NCBI RefSeq assembly: GCF_965249985.1
Contig: NZ_OZ252280.1
Reading direction: 5' to 3' (one strand)
DNA length: 64,000 nt
DNA from: Algiphilus sp022763315
Lineage (GTDB): Bacteria; Pseudomonadota; Gammaproteobacteria; Nevskiales; Nevskiaceae
This document shows positions 1-12,183 of this stretch, piece after piece. Position 1 is the stretch's first letter. Each line of letters begins with the position of its first letter. Position numbers and translations under genes: made by a program. Below the pieces are notes generated by a model. The model saw nothing but the letters and a program-made list of their open reading frames with translations, was not told where the DNA came from and did no database searches.

Positions 1-3000
1 GCAGCTGGCTGGCATGCGCGCTCATCGCATTGGAGGTGTCAGCAAGGCCGACTGCGGCATGCGAGTTCTTCTGCGTCAGCGTGTTGAGATGGGTCATCGC
101 CTCGCTGGCCTGGGCCACACCCGAGGCCTGCTCTTCGGAGGCGCGGGTGATGTCCTGCACCAGGTCGGAGGTGCGCTTGATCGAGGGCACGATCTCGTCG
201 AGCAGCGTGCCGGCCTTCTCGGCCAGGTTCACGCTGGAGCCGGCGAGCTGGCCGATTTCCTGCGCCGCGACCTGGCTGCGCTCGGCAAGCTTGCGCACCT
301 CGGCTGCCACCACTGCGAAGCCCTTGCCGTGTTCGCCGGCGCGGGCCGCTTCGATGGCGGCGTTCAAGGCAAGGAGATTGGTCTGATAGGCGATGTCGTC
401 GATGATCGAAATCTTGCTGGCGATCTCCTTCATCGCGGAGACCGTCTGACCCACCGCCTCGCCACCTTCGACCGCTTCGTTGGCCGCCTTGCGTGCGATC
501 TCGTCGGTGACCTTGGCGTTCTCGGCGTTCTGGTTGATCGAGGCCGACATCTGCTCGACCGAGGTGCTGGTGTGGTCGACACTGGTGGACTGCTCATTGG
601 CGGCCTGGGAAAGACCCTGCGCGGTCTGATTCACCTGCTCGGTGGCCGCGGCCAGCGCGCTGGCGGTGTCGCGAATCTCCGCCACCGTATGCGCCAGTCG
701 GCCCACCGTGTTCATGACGGCATCACGGAGCTGCACCATGTCGCCACGGCATTCGGCGGTGACTTCCTGCGTCAGGTCGCCACTCTCCACCGCACTCATC
801 ACCCGCATGACGTCATTGATGGGCTGGACGACTGCATCCAGGGTGTTGTTGATGGCGTTGCGCAGCGTCTGCAGATCCCCCTGGAACTCCGCGGTGATGC
901 GGCGGCTGAGGTCGCCGGTCTCGATCACGGTCATGACGCTCATGATTTCGTTGATCGGCTCGATGACCGCATCCAGGGTGTCGTTGACGCCCTGCACGAT
1001 GGCGCGGAACTTGCCCTCGTGCTTGGTGGCGTCGGCGCGGGTATCCAAGGCTCCCTCGACCGCTGCCTGTGACAGCTTGTTGGCATCGGCAATCATCTTG
1101 TTGACGTTGTCGATGGCCCGGTTGAGGTTGTTCTTGATGGTGTTGAAATCACCGTTGTAGGTGTCGGTGATCGGCTCGGGGATGTCGCCGCGCGAAATGC
1201 GGTCGACATAGTTGGCGGCCACGTTCAGCGGCCCGATGACCGCATCCAGCGTGTCATTGACGCCCTGCACGATGGCGCGGAACTTGCCCTCGTGGCGGTC
1301 CGCGTTGGCGCGGGTATCAAGGGCCCCCTCCACCGCTGCCTTGGACAGCATGTTGGCGTCATCGATCATCTTGTTGACGTTGTCGATGGCCCGGTTGAGG
1401 TTGTTCTTGATGGTGTTGAAATCACCGTTGTAGGTATCGGTGATCGGCTCGGGGATATCGCCCTTCGAGATCCGATCCACGTACTCGGCGGCGACATTCA
1501 GCGGCCCGATGACGGCATCCAAGGTGTCGTTGACGCCTTGCACGATGGCGCGGAACTTGCCTTCGTGCTTGGTCGCATCGGCGCGGGTATCGAGCGCGCC
1601 CTCCACCGCCGCCTTGGACAGCAGGTTGGCGTCGTCAATCATCTTGTTGACGGCGTCGATGCAGGTATTGAGGTTGTTCTTGATGGTGTTGAAGTCACCG
1701 TTGTAGGTATCGGTGATCTTCTCCGGAATGTCGCCTCGGGATATCTGGTCGACATAGCGCGCGGCCACATTCAATGGTCCGATGACCGCGTCCAGCGTGT
1801 CATTCACGCCCTGCACGATGGCCTGGAACTTGCCTTCATGCTTGTCGGCGTCGGCGCGGGTATCGAGGCGGCCCTCCACCGCGGCCTGCGACAGCATGTT
1901 GGCGTCATCGATCATCTTGTTGACGTTGTCGATGGCGCGGTTGAGGTTGTTCTTGATGGTGTTGAAGTCGCCGTTGTAGGTATCGGTAATCGGCTCGGGG
2001 ATGTCGCCGCGCGAGATGCGGTCGACGTAGTCCGCGGCCACATTGAGCGGCCCGATGACGGCATCCAAGGTGTCGTTGACGCCCTGCACAATGGCGCGGA
2101 ACTTGCCCTCGTGTTTGGTGGCGTCCGCCCGCGTGCTGAGCGCGCCCTCTACCGCCGCTTTCGAGAGCATGTTGGCGTCGTCGATCATCTTGTTGACGGC
2201 GTCAATGCAGGTGTTGAGGTTGTTCTTGATGGTGTTGAAGTCACCGTTGTAGGTATCGGTGATGGGTTCCGGTATATCGCCGTTGGAGATGCGGTCGACA
2301 TAGTCGGCGGCGACGTTGAGGGGTCCGATGACCGCGTCCAGCGTGTCATTGACCCCCTGCACGATGGCCTGGAACTTGCCCTCATGCTTGCTGGCATCGG
2401 CGCGGGTGCTGAGCGCGCCCTCGACGGCGGCACTGGACAGCATGTTGGCGTCGTCAATCATCTTGTTGACGGCGTCGATGGCGCGGTTGAGGTTGTTCTT
2501 GATGGTGTTGAAATCGCCGCTGTACGCGTCGGTGATGGGCTCGGGAATATCACCGCGCGAGATGCGGTCGACGTAGTTCGCCGCCACATTGAGCGGACCG
2601 ATCACCGCGTCCAGCGTGTCGTTGACGCCCTGCACGATGGTCTTGAATTTGCCCTCGTGCTTCCCGGCATCAGCGCGGGTGCTGAGCGCGCCCTCGACCG
2701 CCGCCTTGGACAGCAGGTTGGCGTCGTCAATCATCTTGTTGACGGCGTCGATGCAGGTGTTGAGGTTGTTCTTGATGGTGTTGAAATCACCGTTGTACTG
2801 ATCGGTGATTTTCTCCGGAATGTCGCCGCGCGAGATGCGGTCGACATAGTTCGCCGCCACGTTGAGCGGACCGATCACCGCGTCGAGCGTGTCGTTGACG
2901 CCCTGCACAATGGTCTTGAATTGCCCTTCGTGTTTGTCGGCATCGGCGCGGGTATCGAGGGCGCCTTCCACCGCCGCCTTGGACAGCAGGTTGGCGTCGT

Positions 3001-3853
3001 CAATCATCTTGTTGACGGCGTCGATGCAGGTATTGAGGTTGTTCTTGATCTCGTTGAAGTCGCCGCGATAGTCGTCGGTAATCTTCTCGGGGATATCGCC
3101 GGCGGCGATACGCTTCACATAGGTGGACGCGACGGTGAGCGGTGCCAGAATCAGGTCCAGAATCTGGTTGACCTGCATACCCAGCGCCTGGATGAGGCCG
3201 TCGGTCGCGCTGGTGTCGACGCGCCGCGTGAGGTCGCCATCCTTCACCGACTGCACGATCGCGTCGACTTCGTTGATGGCCTTTTCCTCGATCGTGCGAT
3301 CGACCCACTCCACGACCGAGCCGAGCCGCTCGCCGCTGGGGCTTTTGACCGGGTTGACGCGCAGCAGAAAATGGCGATCCCCCAGCTTCAGGTTCGCCTC
3401 GTGGGTGTCTTCCAGCTTGTCGAGGATGCCGCGCTGATGCTCGGGATCACGGTGATATCGGTCGATACTGCCCTGGAGCAGATCCGCTGCCTTGAATCCG
3501 GGCAACGACTTCTGCAGCTCGCTCTCGGCCTCGGTGAGCATGGTGACCACGGCAGGATTGGTATAGACGATCTGGCGATCCTTGTCCGCGACCATGACGT
3601 TGACCGACATCGCATTCACCGCCTGTTCGATGCGCTCTGTCTGAGCGGCCTTCTCCTTCATGGCGCGCTTTTCATGCTCAAGCGAGCGGATGCGGGCAAC
3701 CGCGCTCTGCATGGCGGTGCGCATGGCCTCGGGGATGAGGTCCATCTTGGGGGCTTCCTGGTCCTCGAGGGCAGGATCGAGTGCGTGTTGCAGCCACTCC
3801 GCCGCAGCCTGCTGCTGTTGGCGAAGTGCGCTGTTGGAGGCGAGATTGAACAT
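1..3853 (-). CDS. Soluble PAS / poly-HAMP methyl-accepting chemotaxis protein (3' end outside window)
   Basis: Cytoplasmic chemoreceptor that should signal through CheW/CheA. At least 1284 residues are encoded and the C-terminus is cut by the window edge. Read from the ATG at 3853: a Gln-rich N-terminus with no hydrophobic segment, a PAS-like domain at about residues 75-190, then about 19 HAMP-like units (about 195-1050), then the receptor signalling domain. The conserved hairpin tip (NLLALNAAIEAARAGEHGKG, near residues 1150-1180) is intact. Each 91-residue repeat contains two HAMP-like halves, one of type PLNVA..YVDRI..GDIPE..GDF..IKNNLN, the other of type MIDDAN.LS.AAVEG....GKF..IVQGVN. The lack of a membrane segment suggests an intracellular signal sensed through PAS, as in Aer2-type receptors (inference). 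A weak ribosome site (CGGAG) lies 10 nt before the ATG. No che genes are seen nearby. Confidence 0.93.
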   Translation of the reverse strand, partial: MFNLASNSALRQQQQAAAEWLQHALDPALEDQEAPKMDLIPEAMRTAMQSAVARIRSLEHEKRAMKEKAAQTERIEQAVNAMSVNVMVADKDRQIVYTNPAVVTMLTEAESELQKSLPGFKAADLLQGSIDRYHRDPEHQRGILDKLEDTHEANLKLGDRHFLLRVNPVKSPSGERLGSVVEWVDRTIEEKAINEVDAIVQSVKDGDLTRRVDTSATDGLIQALGMQVNQILDLILAPLTVASTYVKRIAAGDIPEKITDDYRGDFNEIKNNLNTCIDAVNKMIDDANLLSKAAVEGALDTRADADKHEGQFKTIVQGVNDTLDAVIGPLNVAANYVDRISRGDIPEKITDQYNGDFNTIKNNLNTCIDAVNKMIDDANLLSKAAVEGALSTRADAGKHEGKFKTIVQGVNDTLDAVIGPLNVAANYVDRISRGDIPEPITDAYSGDFNTIKNNLNRAIDAVNKMIDDANMLSSAAVEGALSTRADASKHEGKFQAIVQGVNDTLDAVIGPLNVAADYVDRISNGDIPEPITDTYNGDFNTIKNNLNTCIDAVNKMIDDANMLSKAAVEGALSTRADATKHEGKFRAIVQGVNDTLDAVIGPLNVAADYVDRISRGDIPEPITDTYNGDFNTIKNNLNRAIDNVNKMIDDANMLSQAAVEGRLDTRADADKHEGKFQAIVQGVNDTLDAVIGPLNVAARYVDQISRGDIPEKITDTYNGDFNTIKNNLNTCIDAVNKMIDDANLLSKAAVEGALDTRADATKHEGKFRAIVQGVNDTLDAVIGPLNVAAEYVDRISKGDIPEPITDTYNGDFNTIKNNLNRAIDNVNKMIDDANMLSKAAVEGALDTRANADRHEGKFRAIVQGVNDTLDAVIGPLNVAANYVDRISRGDIPEPITDTYNGDFNTIKNNLNRAIDNVNKMIADANKLSQAAVEGALDTRADATKHEGKFRAIVQGVNDTLDAVIEPINEIMSVMTVIETGDLSRRITAEFQGDLQTLRNAINNTLDAVVQPINDVMRVMSAVESGDLTQEVTAECRGDMVQLRDAVMNTVGRLAHTVAEIRDTASALAAATEQVNQTAQGLSQAANEQSTSVDHTSTSVEQMSASINQNAENAKVTDEIARKAANEAVEGGEAVGQTVSAMKEIASKISIIDDIAYQTNLLALNAAIEAARAGEHGKGFAVVAAEVRKLAERSQVAAQEIGQLAGSSVNLAEKAGTLLDEIVPSIKRTSDLVQDITRASEEQASGVAQASEAMTHLNTLTQKNSHAAVGLADTSNAMSAHASQL
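981..3164 (-). repeat. Eight in-frame 273-bp tandem repeats encoding di-HAMP units
   Basis: The landmark that codes for VNDTLDAV (plus-strand tcgttgacgc or close variants) recurs at 2892, 2619, 2346, 2073, 1800, 1527, 1254 and 981, and a diverged version lies at 3165. The spacing is exactly 273 bp (91 codons) every time. Copies are very similar at DNA level, with the N-terminal copy the most diverged. Two flavours exist. Units 1, 2 and 6 have PEK with NTCID and LL. Units 3, 5, 7 and 8 have PEP with NRAID and ML (KL in the last). Unit 4 is a hybrid with PEP, NTCID and ML. Confidence 0.92.
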
Positions 3854-4172
3854 GGCGGCGTTGCTCCGGGTCGGTATCAGTGACGGCACCCATCGATGCC
3901 TTCCCCCCTTGCCGGCGTTCTGCCCCGTTGGCGTTCACCGCTGTACTGAGCGGAACGGGGCGAGACACTGGCAAAGGACGAATCCCTGACGGGCTCGGAA
4001 ACAAGACTGCTCCCGTCTGCTTCGGGGCCGTCCGCCGCTCGCACCGGTTGTCTATGCCGCTCGTCCGCCTACGCCCAGAACACAACCAGGGCGCCGTGAT
4101 CGCGCACCGCCGATCGGCTCAAGGCTGCCGTTGGTCTCCATTGGAAACGGCGGGTGTGAGACAAAGCTAGAC
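3854..4172. other. Intergenic leader region upstream of the poly-HAMP receptor
   Basis: There is no convincing gene here. Short frames in this stretch lack family features and ribosome sites. It is the probable promoter and 5' leader of the receptor gene, which is transcribed leftward. It contains two inverted repeats (3922-3961 and 3988-4017) that could fold in the leader RNA. I could not identify a confident -10/-35 pair. Confidence 0.5.
3922..3961 (-). promoter_or_regulatory. Long inverted repeat in the receptor leader
   Basis: GCCCCGTT (3922-3929) pairs with AACGGGGC (3954-3961). Inside it CCGCT (3938-3942) pairs with AGCGG (3949-3953), leaving an 8-nt one-sided bulge and a 6-nt loop. 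It ends about 70 nt upstream of the receptor start codon and has no T-run on either side, so it is not an ordinary terminator. A second, weaker pair GACGGG/CCCGTC lies at 3988-3993 and 4012-4017. A role in RNA-level control is only an inference. Confidence 0.45.
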
Positions 4173-4203
4173 AAAAAAGGCCGGCACGCATGGCGTGCCG
4201 GCC
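4173..4203 (-). terminator. Rho-independent terminator of metH
   Basis: A perfect 11-bp GC-rich stem (4179-4189 with 4193-4203, loop ATG) is followed on the minus strand by six T residues (plus-strand aaaaaa at 4173-4178). It starts 33 bp after the metH stop codon, in the right orientation to end metH transcription. Confidence 0.93.
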
Positions 4204-4236
4204 CGGTCCCTCGCGTTCTGGTCGCGCGGGTGCGCT

Positions 4237-8019
<3,783 letters not shown>

Positions 8020-8048
8020 GAATCAGGTCGGTGCAGAGTGAACCGTGG

Positions 8049-8073
8049 ATTATATATCCTGTTATCCGGATAA
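8049..8073 (-). promoter_or_regulatory. metH promoter element with palindromic operator candidate
   Basis: On the minus strand a perfect TATAAT -10 box lies at 8054-8049, about 30 nt before the metH ATG. The -35 region is poor. It overlaps a perfect 12-bp palindrome TTATCCGGATAA (8062-8073), which is placed where a regulator would control promoter access. No long cobalamin- or SAM-riboswitch-sized leader fits, because only about 120 bp separate metH from the next gene. Which regulator might bind is unknown; a methionine-metabolism regulator is an inference. Confidence 0.55.
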
Positions 8074-8138
8074 GCGAATAGGGTGCTTGGCGTGGCATGA
8101 CGCCGCGCCGATGAAGCAGGGGCGCGCGCGTTCTTGCG

Positions 8139-8642
8139 CTATGGCTCCCGGCGAATGCCCTGTCGCCGCAGCCAGTCAGCCACCGCCTCTCCTGTCGCCG
8201 CCGGCCAGGGCTGCAATTTGGCGGGCGGAATCCGCTTGTAGTCGTCCAACTCCTCGTTCAGTGTGATCGTACCTTCGGCGACTACGTGGTAGGCAATGAT
8301 CAGCTGGTTCATGGCGGGGAAGGTGTAATGCCCAACGAAGGCGCGCACCTCGCCACGTAAGGCGAGTTCCTCCTCGACTTCCCGCAGGACGCCGCTTTCG
8401 GGTGATTCGTCGCGCTCAAGAAAACCCGTGATCAAGCCATACCAATGGCCCGGCCAGCTGCGGTTGTGCGCAAGGATGACCGCCCCCTCGTGCTCGACGA
8501 TGGCCGCCACCACCGGGGTTGGATTATTCCAGTGGATGTAGCCGCAGGCCTCCTGACTGCATACCCGGCGCCATGCGTCGCCTCGGTGTGCGTCGATCAG
8601 AGGTTGGGCGCAGCGCGGGCAAAATTGGAAATGCGTGGTCAT
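8139..8642 (-). CDS. Nudix hydrolase with N-terminal zinc ribbon
   Basis: A 167-residue Nudix pyrophosphohydrolase, expected to cleave a nucleoside diphosphate linked to another group; the substrate is unknown. The N-terminus has a zinc-ribbon pattern (CPRC at 8-11, then C28 and C33), as in NADH pyrophosphatase-like proteins. The Nudix box is complete: G73, E79 and REVEEE at 87-92, matching GX5EX7REUXEE. It is shorter than NudC (about 260 residues) and lacks the first half of that enzyme, so I do not call it nudC. Its start overlaps the stop of the upstream thioesterase-like gene by 4 bp (ATGA), so the two are translationally coupled. Confidence 0.9.
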   Translation of the reverse strand: MTTHFQFCPRCAQPLIDAHRGDAWRRVCSQEACGYIHWNNPTPVVAAIVEHEGAVILAHNRSWPGHWYGLITGFLERDESPESGVLREVEEELALRGEVRAFVGHYTFPAMNQLIIAYHVVAEGTITLNEELDDYKRIPPAKLQPWPAATGEAVADWLRRQGIRREP

Positions 8643-9079
8643 AGAGGCATCGCGACGAAACGGTTGTCCTGGCGAATGGCTGCCGCTTGGGCTTCACCGG
8701 CGCGGCACTGGATGGTGATGTCGGCCTTCTGGCCCGCGATCAACTGCTGTCGATAGCGCCTGCCATCGTCGGCGCGCCAGTGCGCTTCCACGACAAGATC
8801 GCCCGCCAGCGGGCGGAGATAGCGGGTATGCGAATCGGCGATAACGATATTGGGCGTCGGCTCGGCAACATCCTGTCCAACATAGGCAAGCAGCCAGCCC
8901 GCCACGATGCCGAGCATCGACAAACTGCCGCCGAAGGCCGTGCCGTGGTGGTTGCCGTTGGGGGCGAGCGGCGCGTGCAGCTGCACGGCATCCTGATGGA
9001 TCGCCGTGACGCGTAGCGCGGTGTGTCGCAGCAGGGGTACCTGGCGATAGAGCAGTTGGGTGGCCGTGTCGATTTGCAT
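8639..9079 (-). CDS. YiiD C-terminal-like thioesterase (hot-dog fold)
   Basis: A 146-residue protein resembling the stand-alone YiiD C-terminal thioesterase family (hot-dog fold, probable acyl-thioester hydrolase). The motif HHGTAFGGSL near residues 44-53 is typical and places a long helix after the glycine-rich turn. I chose the ATG at 9079 over a TTG at 9106; the nine extra residues add no conserved sequence. Its stop overlaps the Nudix gene start by 4 bp. The physiological substrate cannot be read from the sequence. Confidence 0.82.
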   Translation of the reverse strand: MQIDTATQLLYRQVPLLRHTALRVTAIHQDAVQLHAPLAPNGNHHGTAFGGSLSMLGIVAGWLLAYVGQDVAEPTPNIVIADSHTRYLRPLAGDLVVEAHWRADDGRRYRQQLIAGQKADITIQCRAGEAQAAAIRQDNRFVAMPL

Positions 9080-9125
9080 GCGCAACACGCTAGCGCACCG
9101 CGGCAACAGGCTCCAGCGCCGGCTG

Positions 9126-10457
9126 CTACTTGCCGATACAGAAGCGGCTGAAAATCACCCCCAACAGGCCCTCGCTGTCCACAGCGCCGGTGATCGCGCC
9201 GAGCGCCTGCTGCGCCTCGCCGAGTTCCGCGGCCACCATGTCCAGCGCCAACGCCCGGTTGAGGGCGTCATGGGCGCGCTCCAGGGCGGCCAGCGCTCGA
9301 TCAATGGCCTCGACATGACGGGCGCGAGCGCTGAAGGGCGCCTCGTCTGCGCGAAAGCCCGCCTGTTCAAGAATCATGGCACGCAGGGTCTCCATACCGG
9401 CACCCGTGGCGGCACTGATGCGCAGCGCGTCCGGCCGCATGCGGCCGGCGGGACGGCCACTGAGATCACACTTGGTGAAGACATGCACGTGAGGGACCCC
9501 GTCTGCGGATGCGATCTCCGCTTCTGCAAAAGGAGCCTCCCAGCGGTCGTCGCCCAACAGCAACACCAGATCGGCGGAAGCCATCCGGGCCCGACTGCGC
9601 CGCACGCCCTCGCGCTCGACGACATCCTCGGTGAGACGCAGGCCGGCGGTATCGACCAGGCGAATCGGCAGGCCTTCGATGACCAGATCAAATTGCAGCA
9701 TGTCACGCGTGGTGCCGGCCACTTCAGTGACAATCGCAACATCATCGCCACACATCGCGTTCAGAAGCGTTGATTTTCCGCTGTTGGGCGCACCTGCAAG
9801 CACCACCTCCAGACCTTGGGCGAGGCGGGCGCCGTTGACCGCGTGCGCGCGCACCCGGCGCAGCGCCTCCAGCACCTGTTGCAGACGTTCGTGCACACGT
9901 CCGCGCGCCATCCAGTCGATGTCCTCGTCACTGAAATCGAGTGCGCCCTCGACCTGGACGCGGAGGTCCAGCAGGGTGTCGGCAAAGGCCCGCACCTGAT
10001 CGGAGAAGGCGCCGCTCAGGCTGGCACGCGCGGCGCGTGCCGCGGAGAGGCTTGCGGCGTCGACCAGGTCGGCAATGGCCTCGGCCTGGGCCAGATCCAT
10101 GCGGTCGTTGAGGAAGGCCCGCTCACTGAACTCTCCGGGGCGGGCACGGCGCGCGCCCAGGCGACAGGCTGCGTCCACGATGGCTTCCAGTACGACCGGA
10201 GCGCCGTGCCCCTGAATCTCCACCACGTCTTCGCCGGTGAAGGAGCGCGGCGCCGGGAAATGCAGCACGACCGCTTCGTCGAGGTCGACGCCCTCGGCGT
10301 CGACGATCCGCCGCAAGCCCGCGCACCGTGGCGGCGGCAAGGCGCCACAGAGACGACTGGCGATGGCCGTGGCCTCGCCGCCGGACAAACGAACGATCCC
10401 CACCGCACCGCGGCCGCCGGCGGTGGCGACGGCGGCGATGGTGTCGGTGCGGATCAT
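9126..10457 (-). CDS. mnmE: tRNA uridine-5-carboxymethylaminomethyl modification GTPase
   Basis: Works with MnmG to modify the wobble uridine (C5) of certain tRNAs; cytosolic. The 443 residues have the N-terminal folate-binding domain (1-115), a helical domain, and an inserted GTPase domain. The GTPase has G1 GAPNSGKS (222-229), G2 GTTRD (248-252), G3 DTAGL (269-273) and a G4-like TKCD. The protein ends in FCIGK, which contains the invariant catalytic cysteine. It lies 7 bp downstream of yidC in the conserved rpmH-rnpA-yidD-yidC-mnmE block. Confidence 0.98.
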   Translation of the reverse strand: MIRTDTIAAVATAGGRGAVGIVRLSGGEATAIASRLCGALPPPRCAGLRRIVDAEGVDLDEAVVLHFPAPRSFTGEDVVEIQGHGAPVVLEAIVDAACRLGARRARPGEFSERAFLNDRMDLAQAEAIADLVDAASLSAARAARASLSGAFSDQVRAFADTLLDLRVQVEGALDFSDEDIDWMARGRVHERLQQVLEALRRVRAHAVNGARLAQGLEVVLAGAPNSGKSTLLNAMCGDDVAIVTEVAGTTRDMLQFDLVIEGLPIRLVDTAGLRLTEDVVEREGVRRSRARMASADLVLLLGDDRWEAPFAEAEIASADGVPHVHVFTKCDLSGRPAGRMRPDALRISAATGAGMETLRAMILEQAGFRADEAPFSARARHVEAIDRALAALERAHDALNRALALDMVAAELGEAQQALGAITGAVDSEGLLGVIFSRFCIGK

Positions 10458-10464
10458 GGCGTCA

Positions 10465-12177
10465 TCAGCGCTTGACGGTACGGCCGAGACCTTCCCGGTC
10501 GAGCTTGCGGTTGATGTACCACTGCTGGGCGATGCTGACCAGATTGCTCACGAACCAGTACAACACCAAGCCCGCCGGGAACAGGGTGAAGAAGGCGGTC
10601 AGCATGATCGGCATGGCCATCATGATGCGCTGCTGCATGGGCTCCATGGTCGCCATCTGACCGGAAAGCTTCTGCTGCAGGAACATACTGATACCGAACA
10701 GGATCGGCAGCACATAGTACGGATCCGGCGTCGACAGATTGGTGATCCAGCCAATGAAGGGCGCTTGGCGCAGTTCCACCGACTCAAGCAGCACCCAGTA
10801 CAGCGCGATGAACACTGGAAACTGCACCAGCATGGGCAGGCAGCCGCCGAGTGGATTGAAGCCCTCCTTCTTGTAGAGGTCCATCATCGCCTGATTCAGC
10901 TTCTGACGGTCATCCCCGTAGCGTTCGCGCAGCTCCTGAATGCGCGGCCCGAAATGGCGCATCTTGCCGAAGGAACGGAACTGCGCCTCCGACAGTTTGT
11001 ACATCGCCATCTTGACCAGCAGGGTGAGCACGACAATGGCCCAGCCCCAGTTACCCAATACGCTGTGCAACAGGTCGAGCACCCAGAACAGGGGAGCAGA
11101 CAGGGGCGTCAGGATGCCGTAGTCGATGGTCAGATCGAAGCCGGGTGCGACGTCATCCAGGCGCTTCTGCAGCTTGGGGCCGGCGAACAGTTCCATGTGG
11201 AACGTCTCGCTGGCGCCCGGGGCGATGGTGCGCGCCTCGCCGACAATCTGGCCGAGATAGCCAAAGCGGCTGCTAGGCTTGGCGGTGAAGCTGAGTTGGC
11301 CGTCCTGCGGCGGCAATGCCGCGACGATGAAGTAGTGCTGCATCATCGCCAGCCAGCCGCCGCGCTGATCCGCCTGCATCGGGCTGTCGCGGACATCCTT
11401 GAAGTCGATCTTTTCAAAGCCGAACTTCTCGCCGCCGTTACGGGCTTCATAGAAGCCGTAGCCGGTAAAGGTGGGGGCGAAGGGCGGCTGATCGCCCAAG
11501 GTGTGATCATTGCGCCAGAGCTGGGTGAAGGCGGAGGCGTCGATGGCGCTCGCGCTGTCGTTGATCACTTCGTGCGACAGGTCCACGACGTAGCGGCCAC
11601 GATGGAAGGTATAGCGCTTGATGACGGTAACGCCGGCTTCCGAAGTGGTGCGCAGGCTGACGGTCACGCTGTCCTCACCATCGGCCAGTGCGACCTGTTC
11701 CTGCTCGCTCCGGTAGAGGCTTCGCTGCGTGGCCGGATTGCCCTGGGGGGCCAGCACCCCACTTTGCACGATGGACCAGGTATCACGACGGTCATCGAGA
11801 ATGGGGAGCGGACGGGGATTGGCCTCGGACTCGGGATAGTCGAGCAGCAGCAGCTGGCGGAGATCGCCTCCCTTGAGCGCGATACGAGCGCGCACCACGT
11901 CCGTTTCGACGTTGACAAAGCCGGCGTCATTCTCGACCGCGGGGCTGTCGCCCACATCCGCGCGTGCTGGACGCGCCGGCTGCGGCGTATCGTCCATGGC
12001 ACTGGCGTCATCTCGGCCCGGTGCTGCGGCCTCGGGCAGGTCGGCATCGGGCGGAATGCGCTCGCTCTGAGCCACCTGAGCCGGCGCTTGCCGCGCCTGG
12101 TCGCTCTGCCATGCCTGGAAGATGAGGAAGAGCAGGACGCCAAAGGCGCAGATCAGGATGAAACGCCGGTTTTCCAT
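10465..12177 (-). CDS. yidC: Membrane protein insertase YidC
   Basis: Inserts proteins into the inner membrane alone or with SecYEG. It has 570 residues. An N-terminal membrane anchor (about 6-22) is followed by a low-complexity linker, then the large periplasmic P1 domain (about 60-340). The conserved C-terminal membrane core follows, with LGNWGWAIVVLTLLVK and GGCLPMLVQFPVFIALYWVL. The C-terminus is short and basic (RTVKR). The start is 6 bp after the yidD stop, and the gene sits in the canonical block. Confidence 0.98.
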   Translation of the reverse strand: MENRRFILICAFGVLLFLIFQAWQSDQARQAPAQVAQSERIPPDADLPEAAAPGRDDASAMDDTPQPARPARADVGDSPAVENDAGFVNVETDVVRARIALKGGDLRQLLLLDYPESEANPRPLPILDDRRDTWSIVQSGVLAPQGNPATQRSLYRSEQEQVALADGEDSVTVSLRTTSEAGVTVIKRYTFHRGRYVVDLSHEVINDSASAIDASAFTQLWRNDHTLGDQPPFAPTFTGYGFYEARNGGEKFGFEKIDFKDVRDSPMQADQRGGWLAMMQHYFIVAALPPQDGQLSFTAKPSSRFGYLGQIVGEARTIAPGASETFHMELFAGPKLQKRLDDVAPGFDLTIDYGILTPLSAPLFWVLDLLHSVLGNWGWAIVVLTLLVKMAMYKLSEAQFRSFGKMRHFGPRIQELRERYGDDRQKLNQAMMDLYKKEGFNPLGGCLPMLVQFPVFIALYWVLLESVELRQAPFIGWITNLSTPDPYYVLPILFGISMFLQQKLSGQMATMEPMQQRIMMAMPIMLTAFFTLFPAGLVLYWFVSNLVSIAQQWYINRKLDREGLGRTVKR

Positions 12178-12183
12178 GAGCGA

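Noticed and set aside
1292..3883. An 863-codon plus-strand open frame opposite the chemoreceptor
   Set aside because: It is the mirror of the 273-bp repeats and GC-rich codon bias of the minus-strand gene. Its repeats follow the receptor frame, and it has no ribosome site or family features.
3678..4085. A 135-codon minus-strand frame spanning the receptor leader
   Set aside because: It overlaps the receptor's N-terminus in another frame, is rich in Arg, Ser and Pro with no recognisable motif, and has no ribosome site.
8020..8138. Possible cobalamin or SAM riboswitch before metH
   Set aside because: The gap is only 119 bp with a TATAAT box about 30 bp from the ATG, so the leader is too short. 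No B12-box-like or SAM-type conserved core is seen.
11190..11203. GTTCCATGTGGAAC in yidC, close to the parS core
   Set aside because: One base differs from GTTCCACGTGGAAC at the centre, losing the CG that ParB needs most. It is explained by codons for FHMEL.
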